In this document: one piece after another, positions 44,182 to 52,107 of the stretch
How the letters are laid out: each line of letters starts with the position of its first letter
Numbering within the stretch: the first letter of the stretch is position 1
NCBI RefSeq assembly: GCF_014653785.1
Contig: NZ_BNAS01000003.1
Span: forward strand, 72,202 to 136,201
Source: Promicromonospora soli
GTDB lineage: Bacteria > Actinomycetota > Actinomycetes > Actinomycetales > Cellulomonadaceae
Length of the DNA stretch: 64,000 nt
Direction: 5' to 3'
The notes under the pieces: model-generated
Database searches by the model: none
The model's input: the letters and a program-made list of their open reading frames with translations, nothing else
What the model was told of the DNA's origin: nothing
Position numbers and translations under genes: made by a program

Positions 44182-45009
44182 ATGGCGTACGTGGAGGTCG
44201 ACGGGGTTCAGGTGCACTACGTGGAGCACGGGCCGGCCGGGCCTGGGGTGGCGACGGCGGTGCTGGTCCATGGGTTCCCGGTGGATCACCGGATCATGAC
44301 TGGCTCGTTCGAGGCGGTCTTCGCGGAACGCCAGGGCTGGCGTCGCGTCTACGTCGACCTGCCGGGCATGGGCCGCACGGCGGCGCCCGACGTCGGGAGC
44401 ACCGACGACGTCTTCCGGATCCTGCGCGGGACGGTCGAGGCGCTGGTGCCCGAGGGTGCGTACGTCGTCGTCGGGCAGTCGTACGGCGGGTACCTGGCAC
44501 GCGGGCTCGTCGCCGCCGACCCGGAACGGGTGGCGGGCCTGGCCGCGGTGGTGACCGTGGTCGAACCGCGCCACGAGCTGCGGCAGCTCCCTGGCCGCCA
44601 GGTGCTGGTGCGAGACCCGGCGCTCGCCGAACGGGTCGGGGCCGAGGCGATCGCTGCGGAGGAGATCCTCGTCGTTCAGACCGACGAGACCTGGGAGCGA
44701 GCGCGCCAGGAGGCGGACCCCGGACTTGCCGCGGCCGATCCGGTCGTGACCGCGCGGATCGAGGCCGCCTACGCGGGTGCCTTCCCTGTCCAGGCCGTGC
44801 CGTTCGAGAAACCGACGCTCGTCCTCGTCGGGCGCCAGGACTCGGTGACCGGCTACCGCGAAGCGTGGGACCTCGTCGAGCACTACCCACGCGCGACGTT
44901 CGCCGTGCTGGACCGCGCGGGGCACGGGCTGGACCTGGAGCAGCGCGGGCTGTTCGAGGCGCTGGTGGGCGAGTGGCTGGACCGCGTCGAGGAGGCGCTC
45001 CCGGTCTGA
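44182..45009 (+). CDS. alpha/beta hydrolase
   Basis: 275 residues from ATG 44182. The catalytic triad is readable: Ser100 in GQSYGG, Asp220 in VGRQDSV and His248 in RAGHGLDLE. HGFPVDHRI gives the oxyanion-hole region. No signal peptide, so probably cytoplasmic. Substrate unknown. It starts 26 nt after the MazG-like gene and may share its transcript, although TAGCCT at about 44154 could also serve as a -10 box. Confidence 0.9.
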   Translation: MAYVEVDGVQVHYVEHGPAGPGVATAVLVHGFPVDHRIMTGSFEAVFAERQGWRRVYVDLPGMGRTAAPDVGSTDDVFRILRGTVEALVPEGAYVVVGQSYGGYLARGLVAADPERVAGLAAVVTVVEPRHELRQLPGRQVLVRDPALAERVGAEAIAAEEILVVQTDETWERARQEADPGLAAADPVVTARIEAAYAGAFPVQAVPFEKPTLVLVGRQDSVTGYREAWDLVEHYPRATFAVLDRAGHGLDLEQRGLFEALVGEWLDRVEEALPV

Positions 45010-45027
45010 GCCGGCGGGGAGAGGGCG

Positions 45028-45138
45028 TCAGCTCGACACCGCGACGACAACGAGCAGCGTGACGATCGCGGCGATCACGACGCCGAACACGACGACCATG
45101 ACCACGGGGAAGGGGAGCTTGTCGTCGTCCTCCGTCAT
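45028..45138 (-). CDS. 36-residue single-helix membrane peptide
   Basis: ATG complement 45136-45138 to stop complement 45028-45030 encodes MTEDDDKLPFPVVMVVVFGV and continues IAAIVTLLVVVAVSS. An acidic N-terminus is followed by one hydrophobic helix. A strong GGAGG lies 5 nt before the ATG on the minus strand. Too short for most gene finders; no family recognised. It is convergent with the alpha/beta hydrolase and divergent from acpS. Confidence 0.7.
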   Translation of the reverse strand: MTEDDDKLPFPVVMVVVFGVVIAAIVTLLVVVAVSS

Positions 45139-45204
45139 GGCAACCTCCTATGCACGAGAGGTGGCTGCCTGCCGGTACGATGCAGGCGCCACCTTTACCT
45201 CTGC

Positions 45205-45215
45205 ATTACGGTAAT
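45205..45215. promoter_or_regulatory. ATTACgGTAAT palindrome between divergent genes
   Basis: An 11-nt palindrome ATTACGGTAAT in the 166-nt region between the small membrane peptide (minus) and acpS (plus). It may be an operator; the regulator is unknown. Confidence 0.35.
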
Positions 45216-45292
45216 AGGGTGCCGCAAAACGGGCATCCTGCGCAAGGTCCGAGGGTGAAGACCTGATGGAGCAGGTGACCGACGCCGGGAAC

Positions 45293-45298
45293 TACGCT
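45293..45298 (+). promoter_or_regulatory. acpS -10 box, probable leaderless start
   Basis: TACGCT ends 6 nt before ATG 45305, supporting that start over the in-frame ATG 45266. Confidence 0.5.
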
Positions 45299-45304
45299 GA
45301 GCCC

Positions 45305-45655
45305 ATGATCATCGGGACGGGCATCGACGTGGTCGACGTTGACCGGTTCATGGAGGCCCTCGATCGCACGCCCCGGCTGCGCGAAAAGTTGTTCACCGAG
45401 GCCGAGCGCGAGCTGCCGCCGTCATCCCTGGCCGCGAGGTTCGCAGCGAAGGAGGCCATCGCGAAGTCGCTCGGCGCGCCCGGCAACCTCAGGTGGCACG
45501 ACGTGACCGTGCACCGCACCGTGGGCGGCCCGCCGAGGATCGACGCGAGCGGCACCGTCGCCGCCCGTGCCGCCGAGCTGGGTGTGCGCACCTGGCACAT
45601 CACCATCTCGCACGATGCGGGGATCGCGTCCGCGATGGTGATCGCTGAGGGCTGA
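45305..45655 (+). CDS. acpS: holo-[acyl-carrier-protein] synthase
   Basis: 116 residues from ATG 45305. Transfers 4'-phosphopantetheine from CoA to apo-ACP. The start [15 protein letters not shown] holds the magnesium-binding aspartate of the family, and [13 protein letters not shown] the conserved Glu-Lys motif. The in-frame ATG 45266 would add 13 non-conserved residues. CoA made with the nearby coaA product is its substrate. A palindromic repeat follows the stop. Confidence 0.95.
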   Translation: MIIGTGIDVVDVDRFMEALDRTPRLREKLFTEAERELPPSSLAARFAAKEAIAKSLGAPGNLRWHDVTVHRTVGGPPRIDASGTVAARAAELGVRTWHITISHDAGIASAMVIAEG

Positions 45656-45657
45656 CC

Positions 45658-45738
45658 CGCCGAGATAGAACCAGGGCGGGACGAACCACGCGAGTTCGTC
45701 CCGCCCCAGTTCTATCTCGGCCTGGTTCTATCTCGGCG
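45658..45738. repeat. dispersed palindromic repeat copy 2, likely bidirectional terminator
   Basis: An 18-bp perfect outer stem (45658-45675 with 45721-45738) and an inner 11-bp stem (45676-45686 with 45694-45704). The right arm has an unpaired 16-nt insert that repeats GTTCTATCTCG. It sits between the convergent acpS and LLM genes. The final 36 nt match the end of the 12259-12352 element at 31 positions. Confidence 0.9.
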
Positions 45739-45745
45739 AACGGGG

Positions 45746-46795
45746 CTACTGGAGCTCGGGGATGACCTGCTTCTCGAAGAGCTCGATGCCCGTCTGGTCG
45801 TAGGCCGCCTCCTGGAAGTACGTGATCGCGTACTCCAGGCCGCGTGACCGCATGCCCTGAAGCCGCTCGACGATCTGCTCGGGCGTGCCGACCAGGAGCC
45901 CGTTCCGCCAGGTGTTGATCTCGTGCTCGGCCTTCTCCGGGGCCCACTTGCGCAGGTGCGCCTCGATCCAGGCCAGCCGCTCGGCGACGTCTGCCTCGGT
46001 CTGGCCGATCACCACGTTGTAGTCCGCCGACCGGGTGATCTCGCCGAAGTCCCTGCCCACGTCCTTGCAGTGCGCCTCGAGAACGCTCGACTTGTGCGTG
46101 AATCCCTCGGGCGTGCCGTCGAAGTTGGTGTACTGGGCGTGCTGCGCGGCGATGCGCAGCGTCTTCTTCTCGCCTCCGCCCGCGATCCACAGCGGGAGGG
46201 ACGGGACCTCGGCGCCCCCGTCGCCCACCGGAAGCTGCTGCAGCGGCTGCGGGTAGCAGAGCGCGCCGTCGACCTGGTACTGCTTGCCCTCGAACGTGCC
46301 CGAGGATCCGGTGCGCCACATGTTCGCCATGATCTGCACGCCCTCGTCGAGCGCGCGCAGGCGCTCGCCCGCGGACGGGAAGCCGTAGCCGTAGGCGCGC
46401 CACTCGTGCTCGTACCAGCCGGCGCCGATGCCCATCTCGACGCGGCCGCCGGACACCGTGTCGATGGTCGAGGCCACCTTGGCGAGGTGGGCCGGGTTGC
46501 GGTACGCCATGCAGGTGCACATCTGGCCCAGGCGGACGCGCTGGGTGGCCGCCGCAAACGCGGCCATGAGGGACCAGGCCTCGTGCGTCGCCTCCGTGGT
46601 CGGCTGCGGGACGGTGTGGAAGTGGTCGTACACCCAGGCCGAGGTCCACGCGAACTCGCCGCCGGGGACCGCCTCGCCGGCTGCCTGGTTCTCCGCGCGG
46701 TGTACTAGGGACAGCATGGAAGCCCACTGGTCGGCGGGCGCGATGTCGACCAGGTCGAGGCGCCAGCCCTGCGGGATGAAGAGTCCGAATCGCAT
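45746..46795 (-). CDS. LLM class (luciferase-like) flavin/F420-dependent oxidoreductase
   Basis: 349 residues. A TIM-barrel luciferase-like fold: MRFGLFIPQGWRLDL, VRLGQMCTCMAYRNPAHLAK, GGRVEMGIGAGWYEHEWRAY and the ending TYFQEAAYDQTGIELFEKQV. Members use F420 or reduced flavin; the F420 preference is inferred from the actinobacterial context. Substrate unknown. TAGGGT ends 6 nt before the ATG on the minus strand. Confidence 0.88.
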   Translation of the reverse strand: MRFGLFIPQGWRLDLVDIAPADQWASMLSLVHRAENQAAGEAVPGGEFAWTSAWVYDHFHTVPQPTTEATHEAWSLMAAFAAATQRVRLGQMCTCMAYRNPAHLAKVASTIDTVSGGRVEMGIGAGWYEHEWRAYGYGFPSAGERLRALDEGVQIMANMWRTGSSGTFEGKQYQVDGALCYPQPLQQLPVGDGGAEVPSLPLWIAGGGEKKTLRIAAQHAQYTNFDGTPEGFTHKSSVLEAHCKDVGRDFGEITRSADYNVVIGQTEADVAERLAWIEAHLRKWAPEKAEHEINTWRNGLLVGTPEQIVERLQGMRSRGLEYAITYFQEAAYDQTGIELFEKQVIPELQ

Positions 46796-46801
46796 GGTCC
46801 G

Positions 46802-46807
46802 ACCCTA
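46802..46807 (-). promoter_or_regulatory. LLM gene -10 box, probable leaderless start
   Basis: TAGGGT on the minus strand ends 6 nt before the ATG at 46795. Confidence 0.45.
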
Positions 46808-46894
46808 TGCCGACAGGGTTCGGGAAGGGAGGGGCGGTCCAAATCGCCCGGAACTGGTACCTCGGACCGTGGCGGAAGCGGCACTATAGGCCCT

Positions 46895-48646
46895 GTGAAA
46901 GATGCGTGGAGTGCCGACGAGGTGCGCAAGGCCGAAGAGCCGCTGATCGCCGCGGGTGAGCCGCTCATGGCCAGGGCGGCGTACGCACTGGCTCAGGCAG
47001 TGCTCCGCGAGGTGGCCGCCCGGCCCGTCGGCGGGCACCCGACCCGTCGCAGGGCCGTACGCCCCAGCGGCGTCCGGCTGCGCGGCAGCCTCGGCTCCGA
47101 CGGGCTGCCCGGTACCGCCCGGGTCCGGCCCGGCCGCTCGGCCGGCACCCGGGGCGACGTGCGCGGTGCGCGCGCCCTGCTGCTCGTCGGCCCCGGCAAC
47201 AACGGGGGCGACACCCTGTTCGCCGGCGTTCACCTGGCGCGGCGTGGCATGACGGTCACGGCCGTCCTCGCCTCCTCGCGCGTCCACGACGAGGGCCTCG
47301 CCGCGTTCGAGGCCGCCGGCGGGCACGTCGTCAAGCTGGCCGACGCCCGGGTCCCGTCCGTCGTCCAGTCCGCCCGTATGTCCGACGTCCTGCTGGACGG
47401 CCTGGTCGGCGTCGGCGCGCGCGGCGCGCTGCGACCGCCCGCCGGCGGCCTGGTGCGCGCCCTCGCGGACGCCCGCGAGGCAGCGGGGGAGCGGTGGCCG
47501 TACACCGTCGCAGTCGACATCCCGAGCGGTATCGGCGTGGACGACGGCGTAGTGGGCGGCCCTGTCCTGCCCGCTGACCGCACGGTGACGTTCGGCGCGC
47601 TCAAGCCCGGCCTGCTCCTGCCGCCGGCGGCGCTGATCGCCGGTGAGATCGAGCTGGTCGACGTCGGCTTCCCCACTCCCTCCGGGAGCGACCAGTGGGC
47701 CAGCGCGGCGCAGCGCGTCGCGCTGGGCCGCCACTCGATGGGCAGTACGGACATCGGGTCGGGCAGGGTGCAGCGGATGGAGCCGGGCGACGTGGCTGCT
47801 CTGTGGCCGACCCCCGGCGCCCGGGACCACAAGTACACGCGGGGCGTCGTCGGCGTGATCGCGGGCACGAGCACCTACCCGGGCGCGGCGGTACTCGCGA
47901 CGTCGGGTGCGGTGCGCGCCGGCGCCGGGATGGTGCGCTACCTGGGCCCCGAGGCCGTCGGCACGCGCGTGCTCCTGGCCCGCCCAGAGGTGGTCGTCGC
48001 GGGCGGCCGCGTCCAGGCCTGGGTCCTCGGGCCCGGCGTCACCCCCTTCGACCCGGAGGAAGGCCCGGACGCGGACGGCCAGGCCCGCCGGATCTTCGGG
48101 GCGCTCGCGGCCGTGACCGGGGTGCTTTCGGAGGACGTGACCGGCGGCAAGATGCCCGCCGTGATCGACGCGGGCGCGCTCACGATGCTGGAGCACCGGC
48201 TCCCGGCGTGGGCGGTGCTGACCCCGCACGCCGGCGAGCTGGCGGAGCTGCTGCAGGGGCTCGGGCACGAGGTCGACCGTGCGGATGTCGAGGCGCGGCC
48301 GCTGCACTGGGTGCGCACGGCGCACCAGGCGACCGGCGCCACCGTGCTGCTCAAGGGCGCGATCACGGTGGTGGCCGGCCCGGGGGCCGCGTACGCACAG
48401 GCGGACGCGCCGGCCTGGACCGCTACCGCCGGGGCGGGCGACGTGCTGGCGGGCATCCTCGGGACGCTGCTCGCGGGACGCTCGGCCGAGGTCGTCCAGG
48501 ACGAGACCCTGGCGGCGCGCCTCGCGGCCGCGGCGGTGCTGGTGCACGGGCGGGCGGCGGCGCGGGCGTCGGCGGGCGGGCCGGTCGCCGCGCTCGAGAT
48601 CGCCCACGCGGTGCCCGCGGTGCTCGCCGAGCTGCTGAGCGACTGA
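46895..48646 (+). CDS. bifunctional NAD(P)HX epimerase/dehydratase
   Basis: 583 residues from GTG 46895. Repairs hydrated NAD(P)H: the N-terminal YjeF-type epimerase carries VGPGNNGGDTLF (about residue 98), and the C-terminal ribokinase-like dehydratase carries VIAGTSTYPGAAVLATSGAV, LTPHAGELAELL and WTATAGAGDVLAGIL. About 45 Arg/Gly/Pro-rich residues (44-88) interrupt the epimerase before the nucleotide motif. CACTAT 7 nt before the GTG suggests a leaderless start. nnrD-nnrE fusion is the common bacterial form. Confidence 0.95.
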   Translation: MKDAWSADEVRKAEEPLIAAGEPLMARAAYALAQAVLREVAARPVGGHPTRRRAVRPSGVRLRGSLGSDGLPGTARVRPGRSAGTRGDVRGARALLLVGPGNNGGDTLFAGVHLARRGMTVTAVLASSRVHDEGLAAFEAAGGHVVKLADARVPSVVQSARMSDVLLDGLVGVGARGALRPPAGGLVRALADAREAAGERWPYTVAVDIPSGIGVDDGVVGGPVLPADRTVTFGALKPGLLLPPAALIAGEIELVDVGFPTPSGSDQWASAAQRVALGRHSMGSTDIGSGRVQRMEPGDVAALWPTPGARDHKYTRGVVGVIAGTSTYPGAAVLATSGAVRAGAGMVRYLGPEAVGTRVLLARPEVVVAGGRVQAWVLGPGVTPFDPEEGPDADGQARRIFGALAAVTGVLSEDVTGGKMPAVIDAGALTMLEHRLPAWAVLTPHAGELAELLQGLGHEVDRADVEARPLHWVRTAHQATGATVLLKGAITVVAGPGAAYAQADAPAWTATAGAGDVLAGILGTLLAGRSAEVVQDETLAARLAAAAVLVHGRAAARASAGGPVAALEIAHAVPAVLAELLSD

Positions 48647-48649
48647 CGC

Positions 48650-48688
48650 CGGCGTCGGCGCCCGGCGTCGGCGCCCGGCGTCGGCACC
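48650..48688 (+). repeat. three tandem copies of a 13-nt repeat
   Basis: CGGCGTCGGCGCC is repeated at 48650, 48663 and 48676 (last copy with one change), between nnrDE and the hemerythrin gene. Confidence 0.85.
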
Positions 48689-48698
48689 GCCGCCCGGC

Positions 48699-48704
48699 TA
48701 GGCT
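48699..48704 (+). promoter_or_regulatory. hemerythrin gene -10 box, probable leaderless start
   Basis: TAGGCT ends 7 nt before the ATG at 48712. Confidence 0.5.
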
Positions 48705-48711
48705 GACGGCG

Positions 48712-49176
48712 ATGAGTCAACGCGTCGTCGCCTGGGGGCAGGAGCTCCGCGAGATCCACAACAGGCTGCGCGACGCCCTCCGGGTGGCGCGGTCCGCCGT
48801 CGAGGACGGCGGGTCCGGTCCGACGGCGGCACGGGACCTACAGCTCTACTGCGTCGGCTTCTGCGTGGCGCTCACCGGCCACCACCGCAGCGAGGACGCG
48901 ACGCTGTTCGACGTCGTGCTGGCGGCCGAGCCGGGGCTCGCGCCCGTGGTCGCCGACCTGAAGCGGGACCACTCCATGCTGGACCACCTGCTGGGCGAGC
49001 TGGAGCGCGCCGCGACGTCTGGCGCGGACCGGGATGAGCTGCTGCGGCACCTCGACGGCATCGAGGCCGTCATGGAGACGCACTTCCGGTTCGAGGAGAA
49101 GAAGCTTGTCGCCGCTCTCGACGGCGCGGACCGTCCCGAAGCCGACAGGCAGGTAATGCTCGGCCCGCTGGCGTGA
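48712..49176 (+). CDS. hemerythrin-like protein
   Basis: 154 residues from ATG 48712. Several His/Glu positions fit a four-helix non-haem diiron hemerythrin fold: REIHNRL, TGHHRSEDATLF, KRDHSMLDHLL and METHFRFEEKKL. Family members bind oxygen or sense iron, oxygen or NO. No other domain is fused. The frame is open far upstream through nnrDE but only this part is protein-like. Confidence 0.85.
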   Translation: MSQRVVAWGQELREIHNRLRDALRVARSAVEDGGSGPTAARDLQLYCVGFCVALTGHHRSEDATLFDVVLAAEPGLAPVVADLKRDHSMLDHLLGELERAATSGADRDELLRHLDGIEAVMETHFRFEEKKLVAALDGADRPEADRQVMLGPLA

Positions 49177-49458
49177 CGTCAGAGCTTTATGAAATGGGCA
49201 TTCCGGAAGTATTTCCTTCAACGCGACCCTTCTCATGCATGCCCGAGATGCGCCATGTAGAACCGTAATTTCCCGGTACCACAGGTTCATCCTGCACGAT
49301 TCACCTCCTGCCATAGACTCCTGAGCGCTCGCCATCAATGTTCATGTAAGCCGCGAATTGGGGTGTGCGTGACATCAAGTTTCGGGCCTTCCGTGGCCGT
49401 GCCTACGGCGACGTCGTGGGCACGAGGGAGCCAGGCAGGCAGCAGGGGGAGGGACCGC
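49177..49458. other. AT-richer intergenic region upstream of the LuxR-type gene
   Basis: 282 nt with visibly lower GC than the neighbours. TAGACT at 49314-49319 is a possible -10 for the LuxR gene. No gene is supported in it. Confidence 0.5.
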
Positions 49459-51798
49459 ATGGTCCACGGGCGTGATCGAGAGCTGCGGGTCATCGGGCAC
49501 TTCGCAACCGACTTGGACCCGACGGTCCTCGTCGTGCGCGGGCTGAGCGGGATCGGCAAGACCGCTACGGTGCTCCACGCGCTGAAGCAGGTCGGCGCGG
49601 GGGCGTCGGCGGTCCGGGTGGTTCGCTCGTGCTCGCCACGACCCTCGGCGCACGACCTGGACAGCAGCCGGCGCATCGACCTGTCGGCCTGGTCGGTCAC
49701 CGACCGCCTCGAGCACGAGCCCGCCTTCGACGCGTCCGGGTTCCTCCGGGCGGTATCGGCCTGGGCCGGTGGTGGCGGCGGGACCGGACCGCGTGTGCTC
49801 TTCGTCGACGACGTCGGCGTGCTGACCCCCGAACGCGCGCGCTGGCTCCAGAACCTGGCCGACGAGGCGTACGGGCAGGACTGGCGGGTGATCGCCGCCG
49901 TCCGCGGCATCGCCGTCGAGCCGCTCTCCGACGACGTCGAGGTGCTGGAGCTGGGCCCGCTCGACCGGGGATCCCTGCGGCGCGTGCTCGACATGGAGCT
50001 GAGCGTTCCGGTCGCGGCCGACGTCGTCGAGCACCTGCGCTGGTGGAGCGCCGGCAATCCCCGGCTCGCCCTCGAGCTCGCCGGGGCGCTGAGCGGTGCC
50101 GAGCTGCGCGGGGACGCCTCCTGGACCGGGCCCGAGGTCGTGGGCGCCGCTGCCCGGCGCGCCTACCGCGCGATGCTGGCCGGCCTCGACCCGGCGACGA
50201 TGACCGCGCTGGCGGGCGCTCCGCTGGGCGACGTCTCCGTGGCCCGCCGCGACGGCCGCTCGACCGTGCGGCACCCGCTGCTGTCCCTGCTGTGCCGGGA
50301 GGTGCGCGGATCGGACGGAAAGGCGGACGGCCACGAGGCCGGCGGAGTGGGCCCGGACGTGACCGGGCCGGGCGCGGCGGCGAGCATCCTCGACGGGCTG
50401 CACCTGGACGAGCTGCCGGCGCGCGCCTGGGCCGTGGTGGCCGCGACTCCCGACCCGCGCCTGGCGGCGCGCGCAGTCGGGGTGTCGCTGATGACGGGCC
50501 GCGCGTGGGCGGACCACCCCGACGGTCCGCTGGTGCCGGGCCGGGTGGGTCCGGAGTGGACGGACCACCTGTGGTGGCGGCACCCCGCGGGCGTCGGCGA
50601 GGAGGCGCGCGCGGCGGGCGCTCGCGTCGCGGCCACGCTGCTGCGCCTGGAGGACTCCGGCGATCTGCCGGACCCCGCCGGGCTGCGGGCGGACCTCGGG
50701 CTGATCGGTCCGACACCCGGACAGGACTGGGTGGGCGTCGACCTCCAGGTGCGCGCCCTGCTGATGCTGGGCGACGTGGTCGGCGCGCGCAGCCTTATCG
50801 CCGACCACTCCGGCGCGACGCCGGGGAGGACCGTTGCGGAGATCGTGGCGCGAGACCTCGCGGCTGCCCGGGTCGCCGCGTTCGACGGGCGGGCCATCGA
50901 CGTCCGCACGCATCTCGCGCACGCGGCGGAGCTGCGTCCCTCGGTCGACGAGTGGCTGCCGGTCCGCGGGCTGCGCGCGTCGGCCGACGCCGTCGTCGAC
51001 GGGACGGTCCCGGCCAGCACCATGCCTGCGCAGGCGGGCAGCTGGTCGGCGCGCGCGCTGGGTGAGTACGCCGCAGACCTCGGAGCCGCTCACCTCGTCG
51101 TCGGACAGGCGGAGCTGGCGGTCGCGCTGCTGACCATCGCGCTCGAGCACTGCGCCTGGCCGTACCGGGGCCGCGTCCAGGTGCGGTGCGACCTCGTGGA
51201 GGCCGTCATGGCGTCGACGCCGCCAGGTCAGGTAGGCCCACGCGTCCAGCGGCTGCTCGATCCGCCAGTGGCGCCCGACGAGCGGTCGGCCGTGGACGTC
51301 GCGGCGGCCTACTCCAGGCTCTGCGCCCTCCTGGCCGCCGACGGCACGCCGTCGGCCACCTTCGAGGCCGCTCTGCACGCTCCGCCGACGCCGATGTCGC
51401 CCTGGCAGCGCGTGCGCATGCTGGTGGCCTACGGCCGGTACGCCGTGACGCGCGGGGCCCGCTCAACGGGTACCGAGATGCTCGACGAGGCGCGGACGCT
51501 GGTGCGCCTGGCCGGGATGGCCGGGTGGCTGCGCGGTATCGACGTGTTCCTCGCCGAGGCGGAGACGAGCGGTGGTGCCGGCCCCGAGTGGGAGGTGCTC
51601 GCCCGCCCCGAGCGGGAGATGGTCCGGCTCGCAGTGCACGGTGCGACCAACTCGCAGATCGCTCAGGCGACGTTCGTGTCCGAGCGGACCGTCGTGAACC
51701 GCCTGCGCCGCGCGTACGCGACGCTGGGCATCCGGGATCGCCGGGATCTGGTCCGGCTCGCCGAGACCCGGCCCCCGGCCTGGCTCGTCGGCGGATAG
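49459..51798 (+). CDS. LuxR-family transcriptional regulator with AAA/NACHT-like ATPase
   Basis: 779 residues from ATG 49459, 6 nt after GGGGGAGGG; GTG 49363 extends the frame but lacks such a site. A P-loop GLSGIGKT (Lys34) and Walker B VLFVDDVG (about 113) define an ATPase; AAARRAYRAMLAGL and helical repeats follow. The C-terminal HTH reads ATNSQIAQATFVSERTVVNR and LRRAYATLGIRDRRDLVRL, typical of LuxR. This is the LAL/MalT-type layout. The likely target is the adjacent surface-protein gene at 52108, by position only. Confidence 0.9.
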   Translation: MVHGRDRELRVIGHFATDLDPTVLVVRGLSGIGKTATVLHALKQVGAGASAVRVVRSCSPRPSAHDLDSSRRIDLSAWSVTDRLEHEPAFDASGFLRAVSAWAGGGGGTGPRVLFVDDVGVLTPERARWLQNLADEAYGQDWRVIAAVRGIAVEPLSDDVEVLELGPLDRGSLRRVLDMELSVPVAADVVEHLRWWSAGNPRLALELAGALSGAELRGDASWTGPEVVGAAARRAYRAMLAGLDPATMTALAGAPLGDVSVARRDGRSTVRHPLLSLLCREVRGSDGKADGHEAGGVGPDVTGPGAAASILDGLHLDELPARAWAVVAATPDPRLAARAVGVSLMTGRAWADHPDGPLVPGRVGPEWTDHLWWRHPAGVGEEARAAGARVAATLLRLEDSGDLPDPAGLRADLGLIGPTPGQDWVGVDLQVRALLMLGDVVGARSLIADHSGATPGRTVAEIVARDLAAARVAAFDGRAIDVRTHLAHAAELRPSVDEWLPVRGLRASADAVVDGTVPASTMPAQAGSWSARALGEYAADLGAAHLVVGQAELAVALLTIALEHCAWPYRGRVQVRCDLVEAVMASTPPGQVGPRVQRLLDPPVAPDERSAVDVAAAYSRLCALLAADGTPSATFEAALHAPPTPMSPWQRVRMLVAYGRYAVTRGARSTGTEMLDEARTLVRLAGMAGWLRGIDVFLAEAETSGGAGPEWEVLARPEREMVRLAVHGATNSQIAQATFVSERTVVNRLRRAYATLGIRDRRDLVRLAETRPPAWLVGG

Positions 51799-52107
51799 CG
51801 CCCCCACGCAGATTTTTCACCCGCCATTGCCGCTACTTTTAACCCGGCATTTCGGACGACCTTCACTTCTTTCCGCCCATGTGCGTATGGGTTCCTTACG
51901 CGCGCCTCGAATCGGTCCGAACGCATCTCGAGTTGCGTTCCGTTGCGTCAGCGCACGATTACCGCCCTGCCTGGCAGGTCCCTGAGAACCACTGTTCCCT
52001 GATGGCCGGGAGCCGGTGTCTCTTGCGCCACTGCCCCGACGATCCGGACGTGATCACGTACCGATCCGGACGCTTTTTTAAGCGCGAATGTGGAGGAGTG
52101 AGTTCTT
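51799..52107. other. AT-richer intergenic region before the surface-protein gene
   Basis: 309 nt without a supported gene. It holds two direct GATCCGGACG copies (near 52038 and 52064) flanking the palindrome CGTGATCACG, and a CGCTTttttAAGCG hairpin just upstream of the start. These are candidate operator sites for the neighbouring LuxR regulator. Confidence 0.5.

Noticed and set aside
49363..49458. Upstream GTG start for the LuxR-type gene
   Set aside because: No ribosome binding site there, the added residues are not conserved-looking, and ATG 49459 has a strong site 6 nt upstream.
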